From Anoxybacteroides voinovskiense (GTDB lineage: Bacteria > Bacillota > Bacilli > Bacillales > Anoxybacillaceae): a stretch of DNA of 64,000 nt. The stretch covers positions 101,376-165,375 of the forward strand of contig NZ_JACIDE010000003.1 in assembly GCF_014196205.1 (NCBI RefSeq), read 5' to 3'. Positions 1 to 8,650 of the stretch are shown here, in pieces (position 1 is the stretch's first letter; each line of letters starts with the position of its first letter). The notes beneath the pieces were generated by a model. That model was not told the origin of the DNA and ran no database searches. It saw only the letters and a program-made list of their open reading frames with translations. Position numbers and translations under genes: made by a program.

Positions 1-1203
1 GGAACGAAAGAATTTCAGCGCCTCCGTCGCATTAAGCAGCTTGGCACGACGTATTTAACGTTCCATGGTGCCGAACATAGCCGCTTTAACCATTCGCTTG
101 GCGTATATGAAATTATTCGCCGCATTATCGACGATGTGTTTGTCGGGAGAGAGCATTGGGATCATAACGAGCGGTTGTTATGTTTATGTGCGGCATTGCT
201 TCATGATTTAGGGCATGGGCCGTTTTCCCATTCGTTTGAAAAAGTGTTTCGCCTCGATCATGAAGATTTTACGCAAGCGATTATTTTAGGAGATACGGAA
301 GTGAATGCTGTGCTTCGGCAGGTGGGGGATGACTTCCCGAAAAAAGTGGCGGAAGTGATTGCGAAAACGTACCCGAATAAGCTTGTTGTCAGCCTTATTT
401 CGAGCCAAATTGATGCCGATCGAATGGACTATTTATTGCGCGATGCGTATTACACAGGCGTTAGCTACGGTAATTTTGATATGGAGCGCATTTTGCGCGT
501 CATGCGTCCGCGTGAAGACCAAGTCGTTATTAAACGAAGCGGCATGCATGCGGTCGAAGATTATATTATGAGCCGCTACCAAATGTATTGGCAAGTGTAT
601 TTCCACCCGGTAACGCGCAGTGCGGAAGTGATTTTAACAAAAATTTTGCATCGGGCGAAAAAACTATACGAAACTGGCTATACGTTTCAAACGGAGCCAA
701 CTCACTTCTATTCTCTCTTTTCTGGCAACGTCACCTTGTCCGACTATTTAAAGCTAGATGAAGCGGTCATTCTCTACTATTTTCAACAATGGCAAGAAGA
801 AAAAGATGAGATTTTGCGTGACTTATGCAGTCGTTTCGTGCAACGTCGGCTTTTTAAGTACGTAGAATTTAGCCCGACGAATGAGCAAATGGAGAAACTG
901 ATGGAGTTGCGCCGGTTATTTAAAAAAATTGGCATCGACCCAGACTATTATTTAGTCGTCGATTCTTCTTCCGATTTGCCGTATGATTTTTACCGGCCGG
1001 GCGAGGAAGGCGAGCGGCTGCCGATTTATTTGTTAATGCCAAATGGGGAGCTGCGTGAACTTTCACGAGAGTCCGTGCTTGTGGACGCGATTTCTGGAAA
1101 GCGGAGAACGGACCATAAACTGTATTTTCCAGGCGATTTTCTGTCTGATGTATCGACAAAGCGTGCGACAAAGAAAAAGATTATGGAAATATTAGAGGGT
1201 TAG
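1..1203 (+). CDS. ywfO: HD-domain phosphohydrolase, YwfO family (5' end outside window)
   Basis: The reading frame is open to the first base, so the gene begins upstream; an internal ATG at 136 is not the true start. The visible N-terminal part holds the first metal-ligand region (AEHSRFNHSLGVYE). The HD doublet follows in LLHDLGHGPFSHSFE, and a later conserved Asp lies in SSQIDADRMDYLLRD. This pattern is typical of HD-family (d)NTP or nucleotide phosphohydrolases, a soluble cytoplasmic class; the substrate cannot be read from the sequence. It is followed after 13 nt by ywgA, the same pair as in B. subtilis, which supports the orthology. Confidence 0.88.
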   Translation, partial: GTKEFQRLRRIKQLGTTYLTFHGAEHSRFNHSLGVYEIIRRIIDDVFVGREHWDHNERLLCLCAALLHDLGHGPFSHSFEKVFRLDHEDFTQAIILGDTEVNAVLRQVGDDFPKKVAEVIAKTYPNKLVVSLISSQIDADRMDYLLRDAYYTGVSYGNFDMERILRVMRPREDQVVIKRSGMHAVEDYIMSRYQMYWQVYFHPVTRSAEVILTKILHRAKKLYETGYTFQTEPTHFYSLFSGNVTLSDYLKLDEAVILYYFQQWQEEKDEILRDLCSRFVQRRLFKYVEFSPTNEQMEKLMELRRLFKKIGIDPDYYLVVDSSSDLPYDFYRPGEEGERLPIYLLMPNGELRELSRESVLVDAISGKRRTDHKLYFPGDFLSDVSTKRATKKKIMEILEG

Positions 1204-1216
1204 GAGATGAACGAAA

Positions 1217-1729
1217 GTGTTAACAGAACACGCAAAAGTGATGAAGGCGTTGGCGGCGGCAGGGGAAATCGTCGGGCGAAAAAAGTTGCAAAAAATGATT
1301 TATATCGCGAAAAAGTTACAATTTCCGTTCTATGAGAAGTTTGATTTTCATTTTTACGGCCCATACTCCGAAGAATTGACGTGGCGCATCGAGGAACTTT
1401 GCAATTTAGGATTTTTGCATGAAGCGAAAGAGAAAAAGGGCGGATATGTGCAATACCGCTATACGTTGACGGAAGCAGGGGAGCAATTTTTGCGCCACTA
1501 TGACCTAGACATGCCGCATTTGCAAGATTGCTTGCAAGATATGAATGAGCAGAACTCACGGTTTTTAGAACTTGTTTCCACGGTGCTTTATTTCGAGCAT
1601 TTGCCGAAAGAAGAGGTAATAGAAAAAATTGTGCTATTAAAAAGTAAGCAACGCTATACGGAAGAGGAAATCAACACGGCGTATGCGTATATCGAAAAAT
1701 TGCGTGGATATGTATACAGTAAGGCGTAA
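1217..1729 (+). CDS. ywgA: YwgA family protein of unknown function
   Basis: A 170-residue cytoplasmic protein starting at GTG with an AGGAGA site 8 nt upstream. The N-terminal 90 residues (HAKVMKALAAAGEIVGRKKL, then YIAKKLQFPFYEKFDFHFYGPYSEEL) look like a winged-helix-type fold, as in Panacea/SocA-like proteins. The C-terminal half is helical and charged. No catalytic motif was recognised. The place directly behind ywfO and upstream of ywhB-ywhC matches B. subtilis ywgA. The function is unknown. Confidence 0.8.
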   Translation: MLTEHAKVMKALAAAGEIVGRKKLQKMIYIAKKLQFPFYEKFDFHFYGPYSEELTWRIEELCNLGFLHEAKEKKGGYVQYRYTLTEAGEQFLRHYDLDMPHLQDCLQDMNEQNSRFLELVSTVLYFEHLPKEEVIEKIVLLKSKQRYTEEEINTAYAYIEKLRGYVYSKA

Positions 1730-1734
1730 ACGAC

Positions 1735-1762
1735 CGAGAGTGTCTAAATAAAGACACTCTCG
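1735..1762 (+). terminator. Hairpin downstream of ywgA
   Basis: A perfect 10-bp stem, CGAGAGTGTC / GACACTCTCG, with an 8-nt A/T loop lies 6 nt after the ywgA stop. There is no long T run, so termination strength is uncertain. Confidence 0.6.
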
Positions 1763-1783
1763 CAAACATACGCAGCTAACCAG

Positions 1784-2037
1784 TCGCCTTCGCTTTTCGT
1801 GTCTAGCTGCGGCTCGCAGCGCTTTGTGGAAAATAACCTTCCTCCGTCGAAGTGCAAGCACTTCTCGTCGGAAGAACATTTTCCCTTCAGCGCTAAGCGC
1901 TCGCCTTCGCTTTTCGTGTCTAGCTGCGGCTCCTAGCTGCTCGGGGGTCAAATAACCTTCCCCCTCGAGGTGACAAGCACCTCTGCGGGGGAAGAACATT
2001 CGCCCCGTCGCAGCTAACCAGTCGCCTTCGCTTTTCT
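1784..2037. repeat. Two tandem copies of a structured repeat (about 120 bp each)
   Basis: The phrase CGCCTTCGCTTTTC followed by GTGTCTAGCTGCGGCTC occurs at about 1784 and again at 1901. A third, partial border (CGCCTTCGCTTTTC) ends at 2037, giving units of about 118-121 bp. Each unit contains a long hairpin. In copy 1 the arms are CTTCC...AAGTG / CACTT...GGAAG; in copy 2 they are CTTCCCCC...AGGTG / CACCT...GGGGGAAG. Base changes on one arm are matched on the other, so the fold is conserved while the sequence drifts. In copy 2 the outer arms TAGCTGC / GCAGCTA also pair. The array fills the gap between the convergent ends of ywgA and ywhB. It resembles the dispersed palindromic repeats of Bacillaceae genomes. 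Confidence 0.75.
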
Positions 2038-2041
2038 TGTT

Positions 2042-2227
2042 TTATTCGTCGCTTAGCCGTTTTCCGCCGACAGCGTAATGGTTTTTCGACATTTCTTCGA
2101 TAAATACGACGATTTTTTCTTTTGGTGCGCCGGTTGTTTCTGCGACTGCTTCGGTTACTTTTTCAACGAGCGCTTTTTTCTGTTCGTCTGTTCGTCCTTC
2201 GAGCATTTTGACGGTTACGTAAGGCAT
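2042..2227 (-). CDS. ywhB: 4-oxalocrotonate tautomerase family protein
   Basis: A 61-residue enzyme. After removal of Met the N-terminus is Pro (M-PYVTVKMLEGRT), the catalytic general base of the tautomerase superfamily. Arg12 and the C-terminal beta-hairpin are as expected for a homohexameric 4-OT. Family members catalyse keto-enol (2-hydroxymuconate-like) tautomerisation, but the physiological substrate in Bacillus is not known. It stands alone on the minus strand, divergent from ywhC, as in B. subtilis. Confidence 0.9.
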   Translation of the reverse strand: MPYVTVKMLEGRTDEQKKALVEKVTEAVAETTGAPKEKIVVFIEEMSKNHYAVGGKRLSDE

Positions 2228-2332
2228 AGCGATTCCTCCTTGTTTGACGTTTCATTGTTATTGTATCATGAAACGGACCATTTCGGGCGAATCGTGGTAT
2301 ACTAAGTAATAAAGAAAAAAGGGGTTTGTAGC

Positions 2333-3001
2333 GTGGATCAATTGTTACCTTATTCACTAAGTGAAATTCCATATGTGTTCATGGCACTGGCGATTGCTTT
2401 TTCTGTTCATGAATTTGCTCATGCGTACGTTGCCTACAAGTTCGGCGACCCGACGGCAAAAAATCAAGGGCGTTTAACGTTATCACCGCTTGCGCATTTA
2501 GACGTATTAGGAACGTTGCTTATTTTTTTAGCAGGGTTCGGCTGGGCAAAACCGGTGCCGGTCAATCCGTATCATTTCAAAAACCCACGTTTAGCCGGGG
2601 TGCTTGTATCAGTAGCTGGGCCACTCAGCAATCTGTTTTTGACTGCTATCGGCTTTCTCGCTTGGTATAGCATGGTTCGTTTTGGTGTCATGGACATCAT
2701 TCCCGATTGGTTTGCGGCAGGGTTTGAAACGTTTTTCTCCATTTTCATCGGGCTCAATGCGCTATTGTTTGTGTTTAATTTGTTGCCGTTTCCGCCGCTT
2801 GATGGCTATCGCATTATCGAAGACTTGGCACCGCGTCATTTGCGGGCGAAAATGACGCAGTGGGAAAATTACGGAGCGCTTATTTTCCTTATTCTCGTCT
2901 TGACGCCGCTTGACCGATATACGATTCATCCGATTTTTAATGTGGCAGTGCCATTTGTGCTTGACAGGATGCAATCGTTCTTTTCCACAATCTTTTTTTA
3001 G
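2333..3001 (+). CDS. ywhC: Site-2 protease-like (M50) membrane metalloprotease
   Basis: A 222-residue integral membrane protein. It has the zinc site HEFAH (His26, Glu27, His30) in the first membrane segment and the second-site motif NLLPFPPLDG near residue 150. Several further hydrophobic segments are present. The class cleaves transmembrane helices of its substrates; the substrate is unknown. The start is GTG at 2333 behind a GGGG-rich site. The PDZ and CBS domains found in larger family members are absent. ywhD follows after 12 nt, suggesting co-transcription. Confidence 0.88.
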   Translation: MDQLLPYSLSEIPYVFMALAIAFSVHEFAHAYVAYKFGDPTAKNQGRLTLSPLAHLDVLGTLLIFLAGFGWAKPVPVNPYHFKNPRLAGVLVSVAGPLSNLFLTAIGFLAWYSMVRFGVMDIIPDWFAAGFETFFSIFIGLNALLFVFNLLPFPPLDGYRIIEDLAPRHLRAKMTQWENYGALIFLILVLTPLDRYTIHPIFNVAVPFVLDRMQSFFSTIFF

Positions 3002-3013
3002 CGGGGTGATTGA

Positions 3014-3520
3014 ATGGAACAAAAAAAGAAACCGATTGGATTTAATATTATTAAAAGCGACCCGACCGCGGGACACGGCGGCTTTGGTGCCGGCGTTCTT
3101 AGCTTAGACAACGTATCGCCAGTCATTATCGACGTGGATGCTGGCGAGGCGTTCGTTGATATCGGTGCGATGCATGCGCGCAGCACTGTTGAAAAAGGGA
3201 TTAAATTTACGCCAAACCGCGACGAAGTACCGAATGGAAAGCCGTACTGGCTCGTTTGGGTAACGATTGACCGAAACGAAGCCGGCCCTTACTATGCTGG
3301 GGTGACAGCGTGCGAAATGACCGTCGACCGCGAAGCGCGGAGAGGATATAAACTGCTTCCAGACCACGTCAATAAGCTCGATAAATCGTTGAAGCGGCGC
3401 ATTATCGTTGACCATATGGACGAAAAATCGAAGCAAGTGTTAGCGGCATTTTTACAGCAACATGACGTCGAGATGTGGAACCGCTCGAGCGAGGAGCTAA
3501 AGGAAGGTTTAGGAAAATAG
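3014..3520 (+). CDS. ywhD: YwhD family protein
   Basis: A 168-residue soluble protein, conserved across Bacillaceae at this position between ywhC and pbpG. It starts at ATG behind GGGGTGA. It has no recognised catalytic motif and no membrane segment; the C-terminal third (residues 120-168) is charged and helical. The function is unknown. The gene ends in front of a strong bidirectional terminator. Confidence 0.8.
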   Translation: MEQKKKPIGFNIIKSDPTAGHGGFGAGVLSLDNVSPVIIDVDAGEAFVDIGAMHARSTVEKGIKFTPNRDEVPNGKPYWLVWVTIDRNEAGPYYAGVTACEMTVDREARRGYKLLPDHVNKLDKSLKRRIIVDHMDEKSKQVLAAFLQQHDVEMWNRSSEELKEGLGK

Positions 3521-3636
3521 GGATATTTATCCATAGATGTGACGGTTTTGTGAACGTATACAGACAGGGACTTGAGCTTTTTTTGGAAACGGAGTAAACT
3601 AAACCTACATGCATAACACAATAAAACTAGGACAAG

Positions 3637-3669
3637 AAAAACCTCAAGCGGCGAACGCTTGAGGTTTTT
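3637..3669. terminator. Bidirectional terminator between ywhD and pbpG
   Basis: Stem ACCTCAAGCG / CGCTTGAGGT with a 5-nt loop, flanked by A-rich sequence on the left and T-rich sequence on the right. It can end both convergent transcripts. Confidence 0.88.
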
Positions 3670-3683
3670 CCTTATTCCCATAT

Positions 3684-5738
3684 TCAAAACCATTCGAATA
3701 GTTTTTCCAACCAATTGCTTGATTTGTCTTTATGCTCTTTCTTTTTCTTCTTTTTCTGCATGTGGTCGGTACAATATTCGTTCGGTTCTGTGCCCGTGAT
3801 GTAGTACGTGAGCCGTTTCACAGGACAGGCGTCCGTAGCGAGTTTCCCGTTGTCAGGGTCGATGTATACACCGACGACTCCTTTCGTTGGCGTAAATGAT
3901 TTTACAGGTTCTTTTTGTAAACTTTTTTCCATGAACTGTACCCAAATTTTTTTCGCATATTGTTTTTCCGATGGTTTCGTCATTTTTTCTCCGCGGTCAT
4001 ATCCAGTCCAAATGCCAGCGACAAGCTGTGGCGCGTAGCCAATCATCCAGCTATCTGTTTCTGTCGTCCCTGATTTTCCAGCGTAAGGACGAGTGATGTC
4101 GCCCGCGATCGTTTGCCCTGTGACGGTTGTGTAGTCGTTCAGTTTCGGGTCGAACATGCCGGTCATTAACTCCGTTGTTACAAAAGCAGCGTCTTCGTCG
4201 AGCACTTGTTCCTCGTGTTGCGTTGCTTCGTAAATTGTTTCCCCACGATAATTAACGATTTTCTTTATAAAGACCGGCTCGATTTTTTTGCCGCCATTGG
4301 CAAGAATACCGTAGGCGGTGACCATGTCAATCACTTTTACTGGCGACGTTCCGAGCGCAAGCGACGGTACTTTTTTCAGTTTGCTCGTAATGCCGAGTTT
4401 TTTCGCTGTTTCCACCAGCTGGTCTTCCCCGATAAACAAATGCGTTTTCACTGCAAACACGTTATCGGATAACGCAATCGCTTGCGCCAACGTAATCGTA
4501 TCGTTTGCATAGTAATTGTTGTAGTTATGTGGCGTATACGTCGAGCCGTCATCAAGTGTAAATGTTGTCAATTCGCTACGCATTTCTGTGGACGGCGTAA
4601 ACCCTTGTTTAATTGCTGCATAATAAAGAAACGGTTTAAACGTTGAGCCAGGTTGCCGCTCGGCTTGTATCGCGCGGTTATACTGGCTTTTTTCATAATC
4701 TCGTCCACCGACGAGCGCCTTTACTTCCCCTGTGCGCGGGTCCATCGCGACGAGCGCTGCTTGAATGGCGGACGATGGGTCAATAATTTGTTCGATTTGT
4801 TGCTCAGCGATTGCTTGCATGTTCGGATCTAATGATGTGTAGACACGCAATCCTCCCATTTCAATCGTCCGTTCATCGAGTCCGATTTTCGTCCGTAATA
4901 CGTATTTTACAGCATCTTGAAAATAAGGAGCGATTGGTTTTTGCACGATTTCGTGATGGCGTGAGTACACAAGCGGTGTGCGGTACGCCTGTTCCGCTTC
5001 TTTTTGGCTAATATAGCCGCTATCAACCATCGCTTGTAACACCATTTTCTGCCGCTGTTTTGCTCTCGTTTCATTGACGAATGGCGAGTAATACGACGGT
5101 CCTTTCGGGATGCCGGCTAGCATGCTTGCTTCACTTAATGTCAACTCGTTTGCTGATTTCCCAAAATAATAGCGGGCGGCAGCTTCTACTCCGTACACTC
5201 CGTGACCGTAATAAATCGTATTTAAGTAGCCTTCTAAAATATCTTGCTTCGTATAGTTGACTTCCAGTCGAATCGTATATAGCGCTTCTTGTAATTTTCT
5301 TACCCATGTTTTATCCAATGTTAAAAATAAGTTGCGCGCATATTGCTGGGTAATCGTGCTTGCCCCTTGCACTTTTTGCATCGCTTTTATATCAGCAATA
5401 ATTGCAGCAACGATGCGCTTTATATCAAATCCGTAATGGTCGAAAAACTTTCGGTCTTCGACGGCAACGGTCGCATGGATGATAACAGGGGACATGTCGT
5501 GCAAGCTCACCCAATAGCGCGTTTGTCCGTTATCACTTTCCCCGATTTTTGTGCCATCATCAGCATAAAACACCGTTGTTTGCGGCACCGCTAACGGTGG
5601 TGCTCCTTCCCATTTTGCCAACGCGATAATAGCTGTAATACAAGCGGCAAATAGAAAGGTGAGGATGAGGCTAATAAAGATGAACGCCCGTATATATTTG
5701 ACTGTTCCGCGAAACCGGCTACCTGGAATGAGCTCCAA
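3684..5738 (-). CDS. pbpG: Class A penicillin-binding protein (transglycosylase/transpeptidase)
   Basis: A bifunctional peptidoglycan synthase with one N-terminal membrane anchor (about residues 15-40). The GT51 glycosyltransferase domain shows VEDRKFFDHYGFD and GASTITQQYARN. The transpeptidase domain has the active serine in STFK, then SDN, and KSGTTETDSWM. It matches B. subtilis PbpG (PBP2d, a sporulation-linked class A PBP) in position (ywhE locus) and along its length. The frame extends to an ATG at 5759. TTG at 5738 is preferred because GAGGTGA lies 5 nt upstream and the N-terminus then aligns with the B. subtilis protein. The lysine-rich tail near the C-terminus is extracellular. Confidence 0.9.
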   Translation of the reverse strand: MELIPGSRFRGTVKYIRAFIFISLILTFLFAACITAIIALAKWEGAPPLAVPQTTVFYADDGTKIGESDNGQTRYWVSLHDMSPVIIHATVAVEDRKFFDHYGFDIKRIVAAIIADIKAMQKVQGASTITQQYARNLFLTLDKTWVRKLQEALYTIRLEVNYTKQDILEGYLNTIYYGHGVYGVEAAARYYFGKSANELTLSEASMLAGIPKGPSYYSPFVNETRAKQRQKMVLQAMVDSGYISQKEAEQAYRTPLVYSRHHEIVQKPIAPYFQDAVKYVLRTKIGLDERTIEMGGLRVYTSLDPNMQAIAEQQIEQIIDPSSAIQAALVAMDPRTGEVKALVGGRDYEKSQYNRAIQAERQPGSTFKPFLYYAAIKQGFTPSTEMRSELTTFTLDDGSTYTPHNYNNYYANDTITLAQAIALSDNVFAVKTHLFIGEDQLVETAKKLGITSKLKKVPSLALGTSPVKVIDMVTAYGILANGGKKIEPVFIKKIVNYRGETIYEATQHEEQVLDEDAAFVTTELMTGMFDPKLNDYTTVTGQTIAGDITRPYAGKSGTTETDSWMIGYAPQLVAGIWTGYDRGEKMTKPSEKQYAKKIWVQFMEKSLQKEPVKSFTPTKGVVGVYIDPDNGKLATDACPVKRLTYYITGTEPNEYCTDHMQKKKKKKEHKDKSSNWLEKLFEWF

Positions 5739-5819
5739 TTCTCTCACCTCATCAATCATTTGTTATAGTTAGTATGAAAAGATTTTTCCCATTTTAAACA
5801 TTTTTCTAGCAACTTTTAC

Positions 5820-5847
5820 TTGAAATTTTGCTAGATTGCTCTATACT
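5820..5847 (+). promoter_or_regulatory. Sigma-A promoter for speE-speB
   Basis: TTGAAA and TATACT separated by 16 bp, upstream of speE; the leader is about 65 nt. Confidence 0.6.
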
Positions 5848-5920
5848 TTTTCATGTTTAGTTTTTCTTTGTAAGGCTAAAATAAAGGCATGTGAATGAAT
5901 AAAAGAAAGGGTGTTTACAC

Positions 5921-6748
5921 ATGGAATTGTGGTTTACAGAAAAGCAGACGGAACATTTTGGAATTACAGCACGAATTAAACGCACTTTACATACAGAACA
6001 GACGGAATTCCAAAAGCTTGATATGGTCGAAACGGAAGAGTTCGGAAATATGCTTATTTTAGATGGCATGGTCATGACGACACAAAAAGACGAGTTCGTC
6101 TATCACGAAATGGTCGCCCATGTGCCGCTCTTTACGCATCCGAACCCAGAAAACGTGCTTGTTGTTGGCGGCGGGGACGGTGGCGTCATCCGCGAAGTGT
6201 TGAAACATCCGAGCGTGAAAAAAGCGACGTTAGTAGAAATTGATGGAAAAGTTATCGAATACTCGAAAAAATATCTTCCGGAAATTGCTGGGATGTTAGA
6301 CGACCCACGCGTCGAAGTGAAAGTCGATGACGGCTTTATGCATATTGCGCAAAGCGAAAACGAATACGATGTCATCATGGTAGACTCCACAGAACCAGTC
6401 GGTCCAGCGGTGAACTTATTTACAAAAGGGTTTTACGCAGGCATTGCCAAAGCGTTAAAAGAAGACGGCATTTTCGTGGCACAAACGGACAACCCTTGGT
6501 TTAAAGCCGATTTAATTCGCACGGTTCAGCGTGATGTGCGCGAAATTTTCCCAATTACGCGCCTTTATATCGCGAACATCCCAACATATCCAAGCGGCAT
6601 GTGGACGTTTACGATGGGCTCGAAAAAATATGATCCACTAGCAGTGAGCGATGACCGTTTCCATGACATTGACACGAAATATTACACAAAAGAGTTGCAT
6701 AAAGCGTGCTTTGTCTTGCCGAAATTTGTCGCTGATTTAGTGAAATAA
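5921..6748 (+). CDS. speE: Spermidine synthase (polyamine aminopropyltransferase)
   Basis: A 275-residue cytoplasmic enzyme that transfers the aminopropyl group of decarboxylated S-adenosylmethionine to putrescine. The Rossmann-type nucleotide loop is [14 protein letters not shown]. The catalytic Asp lies in [14 protein letters not shown], and [18 protein letters not shown] is the substrate-gate region. The length is usual for Bacillus SpeE. speB follows after 12 nt, so the arginine-to-agmatine-to-putrescine-to-spermidine route is encoded as one unit, as in B. subtilis. Confidence 0.96.
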   Translation: MELWFTEKQTEHFGITARIKRTLHTEQTEFQKLDMVETEEFGNMLILDGMVMTTQKDEFVYHEMVAHVPLFTHPNPENVLVVGGGDGGVIREVLKHPSVKKATLVEIDGKVIEYSKKYLPEIAGMLDDPRVEVKVDDGFMHIAQSENEYDVIMVDSTEPVGPAVNLFTKGFYAGIAKALKEDGIFVAQTDNPWFKADLIRTVQRDVREIFPITRLYIANIPTYPSGMWTFTMGSKKYDPLAVSDDRFHDIDTKYYTKELHKACFVLPKFVADLVK

Positions 6749-6760
6749 GGGGGATTTTTC

Positions 6761-7642
6761 ATGCGATTTGATGAAGCGTATTCTGGCAACGTCTTTATTA
6801 AAAGCCATCCGAATTTTGAAGAGAGCGAAGCGGTCATTTACGGCATGCCGATGGACTGGACGGTCAGCTACCGCCCAGGTTCTCGCTTCGGTCCTGCGCG
6901 CATTCGCGAAGTATCGATTGGGTTAGAAGAATATAGCCCGTATTTAGACCGTGAACTAGAAGAAGTAAAATATTTTGATGCTGGCGATATTCCGCTTCCA
7001 TTCGGCAACGCCCAGCGCAGTTTAGACATGATTGAAGAGTTTGTCGACCGTCTGTTGGCCGCAGACAAATTCCCGCTTGGTCTTGGCGGCGAGCATTTAG
7101 TGTCGTGGCCGGTCATGAAAGCGGTATATAAAAAATATCCCGATTTAGCGATTATTCATATGGACGCGCATACCGATTTGCGCGAGCATTACGAAGGCGA
7201 GCCGTTGTCGCACTCGACGCCGATTCGTAAAATTGCCGAGCTGATTGGCCCAAAAAACGTATACTCGTTTGGCATTCGTTCCGGCATGAAAGAAGAATTT
7301 GAGTGGGCGAAAGAAAACGGCATGTACATTGCCAAATTTGAAGTATTAGAGCCGTTAAAAGAAGTGCTGCCAACGCTTGCGGGTCGTCCGGTGTACGTCA
7401 CGATCGACATCGACGTACTAGACCCAGCGCATGCACCAGGGACAGGGACGGTAGATGCAGGCGGCATTACGTCAAAAGAATTGCTCGCGGCCATTCACGA
7501 AATTGCTCGCTCGGATGTGCACGTTGTCGGAGCGGACTTAGTCGAAGTTGCGCCTGTATATGACCATTCCGAACAAACAGCCAACACAGCAAGCAAACTT
7601 GTGCGAGAAATGCTTCTTGGTTGGGTTCAAAAACGGAAATAA
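6761..7642 (+). CDS. speB: Agmatinase
   Basis: A 293-residue ureohydrolase that converts agmatine to putrescine and urea. The binuclear manganese ligands are visible in GGEHLVSWPV, HMDAHTDLREHY and TIDIDVLDPAHAPGTGTVD. It starts at ATG behind AAGGGGGA and is probably co-transcribed with speE. A canonical terminator follows 4 nt after the stop. Confidence 0.96.
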   Translation: MRFDEAYSGNVFIKSHPNFEESEAVIYGMPMDWTVSYRPGSRFGPARIREVSIGLEEYSPYLDRELEEVKYFDAGDIPLPFGNAQRSLDMIEEFVDRLLAADKFPLGLGGEHLVSWPVMKAVYKKYPDLAIIHMDAHTDLREHYEGEPLSHSTPIRKIAELIGPKNVYSFGIRSGMKEEFEWAKENGMYIAKFEVLEPLKEVLPTLAGRPVYVTIDIDVLDPAHAPGTGTVDAGGITSKELLAAIHEIARSDVHVVGADLVEVAPVYDHSEQTANTASKLVREMLLGWVQKRK

Positions 7643-7646
7643 TGTC

Positions 7647-7678
7647 AATCCCCGTCTAAATGGACGGGGATTTTTTTT
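7647..7678 (+). terminator. Terminator of speE-speB
   Basis: Stem AATCCCCGTC / GACGGGGATT, 6-nt loop, followed by eight T. Confidence 0.92.
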
Positions 7679-7750
7679 GACATAGGACAAGGAATGGGCT
7701 CATATAGTAAAGTACGATTTCCATTTTGCCAATAGGGGAAAGGAGGGGAG

Positions 7751-8119
7751 ATGATGGGGGTTCGTTTGATCAAAATTTCTGCCGTTTATTTTGCGCTTGG
7801 CGTTTGTTTAGGGCTTTATATGTCAATGACACATTCCTTCACACTTACGCCTGTGCACGTCCATATTAACTTGCTTGGCTGGACAGCATTGACGCTTGCA
7901 GGTATTATTTATCACTTATTTCCACAAATCGCGGCGACGACATGGGCAAAAGCACATGTTTGGCTTCATAATATCGGGCTGCCAGTAATGATGATTAGCC
8001 TCGCATTTGTTGTTTTCGGGCATGAGTCATGGATTCCGCTTACGGCTACTGGCGGCGTTCTCGTCACGCTTGGCGTGCTTAGCTTTGCGTGGAACGTGGT
8101 GAAAAACTTAAAAGCATAA
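7751..8119 (+). CDS. Small four-helix membrane protein, cytochrome-oxidase subunit I-like
   Basis: A 122-residue protein with four hydrophobic segments (about residues 8-26, 38-58, 68-88 and 95-115). Conserved histidines sit in TPVHVHINLLGW and AHVWLHNIGLP. The pattern resembles part of haem-copper oxidase / NorB-type subunit I proteins, and single-domain members are common in Bacillaceae. It is far too short to be an oxidase; haem binding is possible but unproven. The second ATG at 7754 is better spaced from the AGGAGG site. The gene stands alone between speB and ywiB. Confidence 0.7.
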   Translation: MMGVRLIKISAVYFALGVCLGLYMSMTHSFTLTPVHVHINLLGWTALTLAGIIYHLFPQIAATTWAKAHVWLHNIGLPVMMISLAFVVFGHESWIPLTATGGVLVTLGVLSFAWNVVKNLKA

Positions 8120-8124
8120 ATGAA

Positions 8125-8150
8125 AGGCGGTCTCTTTCTCGAGACCGCCT
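8125..8150 (+). terminator. Hairpin downstream of the membrane protein gene
   Basis: Perfect 10-bp stem AGGCGGTCTC / GAGACCGCCT with a 6-nt loop. The T run is poor on this strand. Confidence 0.6.
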
Positions 8151-8212
8151 ATTGCATGTGTTGCGGGCTTTTCTTATACTTAATGAGAGTTCATATAGCA
8201 AGGTGTGAAACG

Positions 8213-8650
8213 ATGGAGAGAACGAATGGAACGCCGATTTTGCTGAAGCAAGTGACGGAAATTCGTGACGGTTTGCGAAAAGAAACTGTTGTCGTTGAAG
8301 CAAATGGTTTATACTACATAAAAGGGGATACGGTCTATTTAACATTTGACGAGCAATATGAAGGTCGAACGGTAAAAAATGTGGTAAAAATCCACGAAGA
8401 CGAAGTTGTTGTCCTTCGTTCCGGCGCGGTGAAAATGCGCCATACGTTCCGAAAGCATAAAGAAACGGTCGGGACGTATGAAAACGAACTGGCGCGCTGG
8501 TCGTTGAAAACAAAAACAGATGAAGTGCGGTACCAATACAACGAAAAAGCGAAAAAAGGTCAACTATTTTTTTCTTACATATTGCAGCTAGCAGAACGCG
8601 ATGCTGGCCGGTATAAAGTAACGATTTTATTTAGGGAGGAACGAACATGA
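8213..8650 (+). CDS. ywiB: YwiB, DUF1934 family beta-barrel protein
   Basis: A 145-residue soluble protein of predominantly beta character, of the DUF1934 family (calycin-like fold). The open frame reaches back to 8120, but that extension would run through the hairpin at 8125-8150. ATG at 8213 has AAGGTGTG upstream and gives the normal length. The stop overlaps the argS start by 4 nt (ATGA), implying translational coupling, as in B. subtilis ywiB-argS. The function is unknown. Confidence 0.82.
   Translation: MERTNGTPILLKQVTEIRDGLRKETVVVEANGLYYIKGDTVYLTFDEQYEGRTVKNVVKIHEDEVVVLRSGAVKMRHTFRKHKETVGTYENELARWSLKTKTDEVRYQYNEKAKKGQLFFSYILQLAERDAGRYKVTILFREERT

Noticed and set aside
1637..1999. Minus-strand frame of 120 codons over the tandem repeat
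   Set aside because: The translation is a reading of the palindromic repeats (repeated Ala/Arg blocks) and covers the end of ywgA; no start signal.
1784..2037. CRISPR array
   Set aside because: Units of about 120 bp with internal hairpins and no unique spacers; not CRISPR geometry.
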